Shown: positions 1-5,204 of the stretch, in pieces
Position numbering within the stretch: position 1 is the first letter of the stretch
Layout: each line of letters starts with the position of its first letter
Assembly (NCBI GenBank): GCA_021799945.1
Contig: JAJYZK010000230.1
Span: 1-5,662 of the forward strand
DNA length: 5,662 nucleotides
Reading direction: 5' to 3'
Source of the DNA: Acidobacteriota bacterium
GTDB lineage: Bacteria > Acidobacteriota > Terriglobia > Terriglobales > Acidobacteriaceae
Notes under the pieces: generated by a model
Database searches by the model: none
The model's input: only the letters and a program-made list of their open reading frames with translations
What the model was told of the DNA's origin: nothing
Position numbers and translations under genes: made by a program

Positions 1-618
1 GAGCGCATCCGGGAGTTGGTGCAAGACACGGTGGCTGTGGCGCCCTGGTGGTGCAAGGTGGCGGGCGCCACCTGGAGGTCGCCGGAAGGTCCCGGCTCGG
101 ATGTCGCTCAGCGGCAGCAGCATCCGGTGGTGCACGTTTCGTGGAACGACGCACAGGCTTTCTGCCTCTGGTCAGGACAGCGGCTGCCGACCGAGGCGGA
201 ATGGGAATGCGCGGCCCGGGGCAGTCTCGTCCAGAGGCTCTATCCCTGGGGGGACAAGCTGCGCCCGGACGGGCGCCATCTGTGCAATATCTGGCAGGGC
301 GATTTTCCGCGCCTCGACACCGCGGAGGATGGGTACGCCGGAACCTGCCCGGTCGATGCCTTTCCACCCAACGGCTTCGGCCTGTATTCCATGACGGGCA
401 ACGCCTGGGAGTGGTGTGCGGACTGGTTTGACGCGGCGTTTCACAGGAACGCTTCGCGGGTGAATCCCCAAGGGCCGCCGAAGGGGACGAGCCGCGTGAT
501 GAAGGGCGGGTCGTTTCTTTGCCACCGCTCGTACTGCAACCGCTACCGCGTGGCCGCCCGCACCTCCCAGACACCCGACAGCTCCACCTCGAATATCGGA
601 TTCCGCTGCGCGCTGTAA
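1..618 (+). CDS. Formylglycine-generating enzyme (FGE/SUMF1 family), 5' end outside the window
   Basis: FGE oxidises the cysteine in the CxPSR motif of type I sulfatases to C-alpha-formylglycine, the catalytic aldehyde, using O2 and Cu(I). The reading frame is open from base 1 and ends at TAA 616-618, so 205 codons are visible; family members are usually about 280-350 residues, so the N-terminal third lies upstream. A TTG at 16 is inside the conserved domain and is not taken as the start. Visible motifs, counted from base 1, are APWW (about 14-17), HPVVHVSWNDA (41-51), LPTEAEWE (62-69), YPWGD (81-85), NIWQG (96-100), DAFPPNGFGLY (119-129), GNAWEW (133-138), and the C-terminal active site CHRSYCNRYR with Cys174 and Cys179 (codons 520-522 and 535-537). 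TPDSS and GFRC follow. Both catalytic cysteines and the strong resemblance to SUMF1 argue for a true FGE rather than an EgtB/SUMF1-like relative. The gene converges on a sulfatase, its likely substrate. No terminator of its own is visible. Confidence 0.95.
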   Translation, partial: ERIRELVQDTVAVAPWWCKVAGATWRSPEGPGSDVAQRQQHPVVHVSWNDAQAFCLWSGQRLPTEAEWECAARGSLVQRLYPWGDKLRPDGRHLCNIWQGDFPRLDTAEDGYAGTCPVDAFPPNGFGLYSMTGNAWEWCADWFDAAFHRNASRVNPQGPPKGTSRVMKGGSFLCHRSYCNRYRVAARTSQTPDSSTSNIGFRCAL

Positions 619-621
619 CCT

Positions 622-646
622 GAAAAATCCCTTGCCGGGGGCAAAG
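622..646 (-). terminator. Intrinsic terminator of the sulfatase gene
   Basis: Read on the - strand, a 7-bp stem (CTTTGCC with GGCAAGG, one G-U pair) closes a CCC loop and is followed by GA and five T residues (623-627). It starts 4 nt after the sulfatase stop codon. On the + strand the wobble pair becomes a C-A mismatch and no T-run follows, so it should not work well for the FGE gene. It lies in the 32-bp gap between the two converging genes. Confidence 0.8.
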
Positions 647-650
647 CGCG

Positions 651-2138
651 CTATGGATAGAGCGCCGCCGGCGCGATTGCCGGTTGCGGCTCACCCGCGG
701 CAACGATCATCCGCGTCAGCTGTTCGCGTAGCCTTCCGGCGTCCTCCTGAAAAGGCCGCCGGCCGGCAAGGTTCACGAGCTGGGCGGGGTCGGCGTAATT
801 GTTGTACATCTGGTATTCCTCGTAGTGCATGCTGGAGGCGGCCGCCCCGCCGTTCAAGGTCCGGTCGGCCACGCAGTAGGTCCACTCTTCCGTTCGTATC
901 GCCCGCGCCACCATCGATTCGCTGATCTGAATCAGCGCCTGGTTCTCCCACTCGCCTCGAGCCTGCGGATCCCGCATCAAGGGCAGGAGGCTCTTGCCGT
1001 GCATGGATTCGGGGATGTCGATGCCGGCGCAATCGAGCAGGGTTGGCGTCATGGAGATGTTTCCCACAATTTCCCGCAGCGAAAGCGAAAGATTGAGCCC
1101 CGGGCCTTGCAGAATAAAGGGAACGCGAATGGAGCTGTCATGCGGGCTGCGTTTGTACTCGACGTTGCGCGTCCGGAACTGACAGCCGTGATCGCTGCTG
1201 AAAAGAAAGATGGTGTTGTCGAGCTGGTTCTGCTCCTCCAATGTCTTCAGAATTACGCCGACGGATTCGTCGATCTTCTCAATGCAGCCGTAATAGTCCG
1301 GCAACTGCGCTTGCCAATCTCCCGGCAGGTGCAATAGATCGGGAGGGATAAAGGAATTCTGAAAGCGTTCCGCATACCCTTTGGGAGCCACAAACCGCAC
1401 CTCATCGTTTTGAAAGTGTGGCTCAAGTTGGGAAATAAACAACAGGAACGGCCTTTCCTGCGGTTGCTTCAAAAAACGCACGGCGCGATCGGTTATAAAA
1501 TCGACGCGATACTGGTCCCGCCATCGAATGGGATTTCCGTGGGCATCCCAAATTGAGCCTTCATAGGGATGAGAGGTCAGCTCCAGCTCATTCGAGCCTT
1601 CCCAAAAATCGAGGAAGCCGCCTCTGTCCTCCGGAGGCACGTATCCGCTCGTCGCCGGATTGCTCCTCTCCACCGGAGCCAAATGCCACTTGCCCACAAA
1701 GTTTGCGGTGTACCCGTGCTCTCGGAGCACGGTGGCCAGCGTGGGAAGCTCGCGGTTCAAAACAGCGGGCGGCGGAAGCTTCCACATGCCGGTTTGCGTC
1801 GCATATCTTCCCGTCATCATGCAGGCGCGCGAGGGCGAGCACAACGGCTGGTTGGTGACCGCCCCGGTAAAGGCGACGCCGCGTTGCACAATTTTGTCCA
1901 GGTTGGGAGTTCTGGTGCTGGGATTCAACCCATATGCCCCGATAAAATCCCAGCGCATCTGGTCCGCAATATAGAGAACGATATTGGGAGGGCCTGTCCG
2001 CGCGGCGCCCTTCGGCTGAGGCGTTTCGCCCTTGGCGAGCGGCCCGGCCCCGGCCATTCCAGAGGCCAGGGCGGCGGAGGCCACACCTTTAACAAAATCA
2101 CGCCGGCTCGCGCCTGCGGACTGCGGATCTGTTTTCAT
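651..2138 (-). CDS. Tat-exported type I sulfatase (arylsulfatase family, CSPSR active site)
   Basis: Hydrolyses a sulfate ester; the substrate cannot be told from the sequence. The 495-residue protein has a twin-arginine signal, SRRDFVK at 11-17 followed by an Ala/Gly-rich hydrophobic stretch (18-32), so it should be exported folded through Tat. The sulfatase fold then shows PNIVLYIADQ (51-60; metal ligand Asp59, with Gln60 where many sulfatases have a second Asp), the modification motif CSPSR (100-104, codons 1827-1841) followed by MMTGR, GKWH (149-152), LEPHF (238-242), SSDHG (314-318), Lys329, SSIRVPFILQGPG (335-347), and a C-terminal MYNNYADPAQLVNLA stretch. Cys100 is the residue FGE converts to formylglycine. 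The ATG at 2136-2138 is supported by GAGGAAG (2148-2154), 9 nt upstream, and by the correct position of the Tat motif. Neighbours: the converging FGE gene on one side, a promoter at about 2180-2208 on the other. Hand counts give about 51% GC for 1381-1560, well below FGE (68% at 301-360) and the glycosyltransferase (77% at 3961-4020), which may mean a different origin. Confidence 0.95.
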   Translation of the reverse strand: MKTDPQSAGASRRDFVKGVASAALASGMAGAGPLAKGETPQPKGAARTGPPNIVLYIADQMRWDFIGAYGLNPSTRTPNLDKIVQRGVAFTGAVTNQPLCSPSRACMMTGRYATQTGMWKLPPPAVLNRELPTLATVLREHGYTANFVGKWHLAPVERSNPATSGYVPPEDRGGFLDFWEGSNELELTSHPYEGSIWDAHGNPIRWRDQYRVDFITDRAVRFLKQPQERPFLLFISQLEPHFQNDEVRFVAPKGYAERFQNSFIPPDLLHLPGDWQAQLPDYYGCIEKIDESVGVILKTLEEQNQLDNTIFLFSSDHGCQFRTRNVEYKRSPHDSSIRVPFILQGPGLNLSLSLREIVGNISMTPTLLDCAGIDIPESMHGKSLLPLMRDPQARGEWENQALIQISESMVARAIRTEEWTYCVADRTLNGGAAASSMHYEEYQMYNNYADPAQLVNLAGRRPFQEDAGRLREQLTRMIVAAGEPQPAIAPAALYP

Positions 2139-2179
2139 TGCGAAAATCTTCCTCGATTCGCCTAAGTATGCCCTTGCAG

Positions 2180-2208
2180 ATTATAGAAGTCATCGATCGG
2201 ACTTTATC
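2180..2208 (-). promoter_or_regulatory. Probable promoter of the sulfatase gene
   Basis: On the - strand a perfect TATAAT (2180-2185) lies 41 nt before the ATG. A start site about 7 nt downstream would give a leader of roughly 35 nt containing the GAGGAAG Shine-Dalgarno (2148-2154). With a 17-nt spacer the -35 hexamer would be GATAAA (2203-2208), a poor match to TTGACA. That suggests a weak promoter or one needing an activator. Confidence 0.55.
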
Positions 2209-2216
2209 GGCCGATA
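2205..2216. promoter_or_regulatory. Perfect 12-bp palindrome TATCGGCCGATA, possible operator
   Basis: TATCGG (2205-2210) is followed directly by its reverse complement CCGATA (2211-2216). It overlaps the expected -35 position of the sulfatase promoter, where a dimeric regulator could block or help RNA polymerase. No regulator gene is in the window and the site was not matched to a known family. GATCGG also occurs nearby at 2195-2200 and 2228-2233. Confidence 0.3.
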
Positions 2217-2690
2217 TGTTCTGAGAGATCGGGGCAGTCCATCGTCCTCCCGCCGAGACGTCTTCGGCCCCCCGGGCTTTCCATAAACAGGCGCATTCAA
2301 GAATGCTGAAACGATCTGCGCGAAAATCATCAGCCGGCAATGCTCCAATCCGGTGGGGCCTTTGGGGGCATCGGTTTGCCCGCTCCTTCAGCCCGCACCA
2401 TCCTTCCGCCTCTTCAGCGGCGGGCCGCTCCTGATTCAAGCGCTACGCATCGGGCGCTCGGGCGCCGGAGGGCGGCGGAATACGAATACAGTGGGTGTTG
2501 CGTATGATCGGCGACGAAGGCGCTCCGTCCTCGCGCGATCCGCGGGCTCCGGCCGGCGATTGGCCGGCGATGGATCGCGTTGCCAAGGCCGCCGCTTTGC
2601 CGGTAGGCTGGTGATGCAGTCTCCGTTCCTGGGATCCGTCGACAGGCGCTGCCAGGCGCCCTCCCGGCGGCAATTCCCGGGCATCGGCTG
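2217..2690. other. Intergenic region without a convincing gene
   Basis: Open frames exist here on both strands because the DNA is GC-rich, but none shows a recognisable domain, and the longest run through the tRNA gene. The region holds an imperfect palindrome around GACGTC (GCCGA 2252-2256 with TCGGC 2264-2268) and a two-tier inverted repeat at 2534-2579. A 36-codon frame at 2504-2614 lacks a Shine-Dalgarno. A TATGAT at 2503-2508 could be a -10 box reading toward the tRNA, about 180 nt away, but it has no good -35. No clear tRNA promoter was found. Confidence 0.5.
2534..2579. repeat. Two-tier GC-rich inverted repeat with an internal 10-bp direct repeat
   Basis: The outer arms CGCGATCC (2534-2541) and GGATCGCG (2572-2579) are perfect 8-bp complements. 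Inside them CCGGCC (2549-2554) pairs with GGCCGG (2562-2567) around a 7-nt loop. GGCCGGCGAT also occurs twice in direct order (2551-2560 and 2562-2571). No T-run follows, so it is not an intrinsic terminator. It could be a structured leader upstream of the tRNA, a protein site, or chance in GC-rich DNA. Confidence 0.45.
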
Positions 2691-2774
2691 GCGGGAGTGG
2701 CGAAATGGCAGACGCACTTGGTTTAGGTCCAAGCGGAGAAATCCGTGGGGGTTCGAGTCCCTTCTCCCGCACCA
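2691..2774 (+). tRNA. tRNA-Leu (anticodon UAG), CCA encoded
   Basis: This tRNA decodes CUA, and by wobble other CUN leucine codons. The acceptor stem GCGGGAG (2691-2697) pairs perfectly with CTCCCGC (2764-2770), followed by discriminator A2771 and encoded CCA 2772-2774. The D arm is GCG...CGC. The anticodon stem CTTGG/CCAAG (2717-2721 and 2729-2733) encloses loop TTTAGGT, which places TAG at 2724-2726. A long variable arm (CGGA-GAAA-TCCG) marks a class II tRNA. The T loop is TTCGAGT on a GGGGG/CCCTT stem with two G-U pairs. All arms fold without gaps. No terminator or obvious promoter was found next to it. Confidence 0.97.
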
Positions 2775-2905
2775 TCCGATCCTGACAATCCTCCGGACGA
2801 TCCCCGCCGATTCCCAATCCTCCTCGGCTTGCGGATCCGGCTTCCACGCGGCCTTCGGCCCGGCGCCCTCCAGGTCCAAAATCCCACCGGAGTCCGGAAA
2901 TGTTC

Positions 2906-2916
2906 TAGGCTATACC
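2906..2916 (+). promoter_or_regulatory. Possible -10 region of the DUF3467 gene
   Basis: TAGGCT (2906-2911) and the overlapping TATACC (2911-2916) are the only AT-rich -10-like hexamers just before the ATG at 2921. If TAGGCT is used, transcription would start about 3 nt before the ATG, giving an almost leaderless mRNA. That fits the absence of a Shine-Dalgarno between 2905 and 2920. No clear -35 is present, so this is tentative. Confidence 0.25.
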
Positions 2917-2920
2917 CACC

Positions 2921-3226
2921 ATGACCAACCTGACGTCCACTCAACCCAAGGTCGTTCTCAAGCAGACCGCCGAATATCGCGAAGGCTACGCCAACAGCAT
3001 CCAGGTGCAGATGAGCGTTTGGGATTTCCGGCTGAGCTTCGGAACCGCGCACCAGGATCGCGCAGACGAGATTACCATCAACAATTTCCAGTCGGTCTAT
3101 CTCAGCCCGCAGCAGGCCAAGACGCTCTGGAATATGCTGGGACAGAACGTGCTGCAGTATGAGCAGACCTTCGGCCACATTGCGTTGGAGCCGAAGGCGG
3201 CTTTGCCCACCGGCCCGGTGCATTGA
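2921..3226 (+). CDS. DUF3467 family small protein
   Basis: A 101-residue soluble protein of the DUF3467 type, whose molecular role is not established. Recognition rests on the ordered family-like stretches YREGYANSIQVQMSVWDF (about 19-36), LSFGTA (38-43), ITINNFQSVYLSPQQAKTLW (51-70) and LGQNVLQYEQTFGHIAL (73-89). The stretch from about 62 to 82 looks like one amphipathic helix. There is no signal peptide, membrane segment or cysteine, so it should be cytoplasmic. The N-terminal 15 residues and the tail after residue 90 look variable. The ATG at 2921 is the only sensible start: it lies just before the conserved region, although no Shine-Dalgarno precedes it. The gene stands alone between the tRNA and a terminator-like hairpin, and its neighbours do not suggest a function. 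DUF3467 proteins are, from memory, widespread in Acidobacteriota and some other phyla. Confidence 0.9.
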   Translation: MTNLTSTQPKVVLKQTAEYREGYANSIQVQMSVWDFRLSFGTAHQDRADEITINNFQSVYLSPQQAKTLWNMLGQNVLQYEQTFGHIALEPKAALPTGPVH

Positions 3227-3332
3227 ATCGCGCATCCTCTCCCGGCCGCATCCGCCGGAGGCCGCGGGAGCGACCCGGGAGCAAAGCGGGGCGTAAGTCA
3301 GGGGCCGAAGCCGGAGCGCCCGAAGCCGAACC

Positions 3333-3371
3333 CCTGCGGCCGCGGCCGCTTCCCGCAGGATTTTTCGTTTT
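3333..3371 (+). terminator. Intrinsic terminator or leader attenuator between the DUF3467 and glycosyltransferase genes
   Basis: CCTGCGG (3333-3339) and CCGCAGG (3353-3359) form a perfect 7-bp stem around a 13-nt GC-rich loop, followed by A, five T, CG and four T (3360-3371). Within it, 3336-3349 is a 14-bp perfect palindrome made of two overlapping GCGGCCGC sites. It lies 106 nt after the DUF3467 stop and only 18 nt before the GTG of the next gene, whose AGGA ribosome site (3374-3377) comes 2 nt after the T-run. It may simply end the upstream transcript or may regulate the downstream gene. Confidence 0.65.
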
Positions 3372-3389
3372 CCAGGAATTGCGCAACCC

Positions 3390-5132
3390 GTGACCTATCC
3401 GTCCAGGCAGCAGGCATTGTTCGAACCGCCCATCGACCGGCCGTTGCCGCTCTGGATCCTCTTTCCTCTCATCTTCGTCGGAGTGTATCTCTCCCACCTC
3501 TGGTTTCTGCGCCTTCCGTATTACTGGGATGAGGCCGGGTACTATATTCCGGCGGCCTACGACTTTTTCCGCAGCGGCAGCCTGATTCCCTACTCCATCC
3601 CCTCCAACGCTCACCCTCCGCTGCCATCGCTGTACCTGGCGCTCTGGTGGAAGGCTTCGGGTTTTACGCCGGCCGTCACGCGGACGGCCATGTGCGTCAT
3701 CGCCGCCGTGGCGCTGCTCGGCGTCTACCGCCTCTGCCTGGAGCTGAACGGGCGGGCGCAGGTCGCTGCGGCCACCACCGCGCTGACCGCCATTTATCCC
3801 ATCTGGTTCGCCCAGAGCACTCTGGCCCACGCCGATCTCTTCGCCGCCGCGGGCACGTTATGGGGACTTGCCTTTTATTTTTCCCGCCCTCCCCGGGACG
3901 GGCGCGCGCCGCAGCCCGCACGATCGATGGGGGCGTCGATCGCCCTGTTTGCGCTGGCCGCGCTGGCCAAGGAGACGGCCATCGTCACCCCGGCGGCGCT
4001 GGCGGCGGCGGAACTGCTGCGAGCGCTGCGCGCGACCGGGGCGGACCGCCGGCGGCATCTGGTCTTTGGCCTTCTTCTGCTTCTTCCTATGCTTCCTCTT
4101 GCCGCCTGGTTTGCCTATCACCGCTACCGGACCGGCTATACCTTCGGCAATCCGGAGTTTCTGCGCTATAACCTCACCGCAAACCTGTCTTTGCAGCGCA
4201 CGTTTTACGCTCTCCGGAGCCGCGTTCTTCACCTCGCCGCGCACATGAACATGTTTGCGCCGGTGCTCTGCGCAGCCGGCGCTCTACTCCTCCCTCCGTT
4301 GCCGGAGGGCGCGCGCGGAGCCACGCGGCCCCCCATCTCTCCCGCTCACCTGGCCTCCCTGTTCGCCGTGCTGCTGGCGAACGCCCTGTTCTTTTCCATA
4401 TCCGGCGGCGCGCTTCTCACCCGCTATCTGCTCCCGCTCTACCCGCTGGTGCTGTTCCTGTGCGTCTCCACCTTCTACCGGCGGGTTCGCTATTGGTGGG
4501 CTCTTATCGCGCTGGCCGCGGCGGCGTTTCTGATGGGCTTATTCATCAATCCGCCGTACAGCTTCGCCCCCGAAGACAACCTGACTTACGTGGACATGAT
4601 CCGGTTGCAGCAGCAGGCGATCCGGCAGATCGTCACCCGTTTTCCGGGGCGGACCGTGCTCACGGCATGGCCGGCCACCGACGAGCTGACCAAGCCCGAA
4701 CTGGGCTACGTCTCCCGGCCGGTGCGGGTGGTCGCGCTTCGCGACTTCTCTCTGACCCAGGTGCAGAAAGCGGCCGCATCCGGCGCGAACTTCAGCCTGT
4801 GCCTGGCCTTCTCCACCCAGTACGCTCCGGCGCAGACCGCGTTCAATCGGGCGGCCCTGGACGAGTCCATCAATCGGCGGCTGTTCGGCTTTCATCGGGA
4901 CCTGGACCCCGGCGCAATCGCGAGGATTCTCAACGGGAGCGTATTCTGGCGCGCAAGCAGCAATGGAGAATGGAGCGCCATTCTCCAGCTCGAACGCCCG
5001 CAGATCGCCCACTCCGAATTTCCCGGGATGCAGCGGAAGCGGCCTGCGCGGTTTCGCCCTCTGACTCCTAAATTTGGCGCGGCAGGGCCCGGGCCGCGAT
5101 TCCGGCGCCCCGACCCCGAGCCCCCCGCATGA
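3390..5132 (+). CDS. GT-C family membrane glycosyltransferase (PMT/ArnT-like)
   Basis: Probably transfers a sugar from a polyprenyl-phosphate donor to an acceptor on the outer face of the cytoplasmic membrane; donor and acceptor are unknown. The 580-residue protein has about 10-11 hydrophobic segments between residues 20 and 388 (for example 20-40, 95-114, 127-143, 180-193, 223-243, 286-303, 320-338, 341-360, 367-386). GT-C signs are the acidic WDEA motif after the first membrane segment (46-49, Asp47/Glu48), HPPLPSLYLALWW (75-87), LAHADLF (145-151), LAKETAIVTPAAL (192-204) and TRYLLPLYPLVLF (344-356). A soluble, probably periplasmic, domain follows (about 395-545), then a basic Pro/Arg/Gly-rich tail (546-580) that looks unstructured. 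GTG 3390 is chosen because it precedes the first membrane segment and has AGGA at 3374-3377, 12 nt upstream, which is rather far; the next Met is residue 101, well inside the domain. The gene follows a terminator-like hairpin and has no visible promoter of its own in the 18-nt gap. The ArnT/PMT fold is well supported; a specific name is not. Confidence 0.85.
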   Translation: MTYPSRQQALFEPPIDRPLPLWILFPLIFVGVYLSHLWFLRLPYYWDEAGYYIPAAYDFFRSGSLIPYSIPSNAHPPLPSLYLALWWKASGFTPAVTRTAMCVIAAVALLGVYRLCLELNGRAQVAAATTALTAIYPIWFAQSTLAHADLFAAAGTLWGLAFYFSRPPRDGRAPQPARSMGASIALFALAALAKETAIVTPAALAAAELLRALRATGADRRRHLVFGLLLLLPMLPLAAWFAYHRYRTGYTFGNPEFLRYNLTANLSLQRTFYALRSRVLHLAAHMNMFAPVLCAAGALLLPPLPEGARGATRPPISPAHLASLFAVLLANALFFSISGGALLTRYLLPLYPLVLFLCVSTFYRRVRYWWALIALAAAAFLMGLFINPPYSFAPEDNLTYVDMIRLQQQAIRQIVTRFPGRTVLTAWPATDELTKPELGYVSRPVRVVALRDFSLTQVQKAAASGANFSLCLAFSTQYAPAQTAFNRAALDESINRRLFGFHRDLDPGAIARILNGSVFWRASSNGEWSAILQLERPQIAHSEFPGMQRKRPARFRPLTPKFGAAGPGPRFRRPDPEPPA

Positions 5133-5188
5133 CCCTTTCCGGTGATTGCATCCGTCCCCTCGGTCGCGGCGGCGCTCCGGCGCGGAAC

Positions 5189-5194
5189 TATAAT
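5189..5194 (+). promoter_or_regulatory. TATAAT -10 box of the TolB/FlgO-like gene
   Basis: A perfect TATAAT stands out in GC-rich DNA 10 nt before the GTG at 5205. A start site 6-8 nt downstream of the box would leave a leader of about 2-5 nt, so the mRNA would be nearly leaderless; GGGA at 5197-5200 would then be outside it or at its very end. No -35 match is seen at 16-18 nt spacing. Confidence 0.5.
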
Positions 5195-5204
5195 CTGGGA
5201 TAAC

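Noticed and set aside
16..18. TTG as a start codon for the FGE gene
   Set aside because: It lies inside the conserved domain and the frame is open to base 1, so the true start is upstream of the window.
1569..2165. 198-codon open frame on the + strand opposite the sulfatase
   Set aside because: The sulfatase on the other strand carries the full set of family motifs; this frame has none.
2504..2614. 36-codon frame starting MIGDEGAPSS and ending LPVGW
   Set aside because: Codon use looks plausible, but there is no Shine-Dalgarno, no recognisable family, and the region folds into hairpins. Not enough to call a gene.
2786..2823. Direct repeat CAATCCTCC (2786-2794 and 2815-2823) downstream of the tRNA
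   Set aside because: Only 9 bp and two copies, with no copy of the tRNA 3' end nearby, so it does not support an attachment site or integrated element.
2436..2879. Open frames of about 134-147 codons on the - strand across the tRNA gene, with RRDSNPHGF- or EKGLEPPR-like stretches
   Set aside because: These are antisense translations of tRNA-Leu, a well-known source of spurious database proteins. The conservation comes from the tRNA.
2353..3162. 269-codon open frame on the + strand
   Set aside because: It runs through the tRNA and into the DUF3467 gene in another frame, is Arg-rich and has no recognisable domain.
3102..3830. 242-codon open frame on the - strand
   Set aside because: It overlaps both the DUF3467 and glycosyltransferase genes in antisense, is Arg/Gly-rich and shows no domain.
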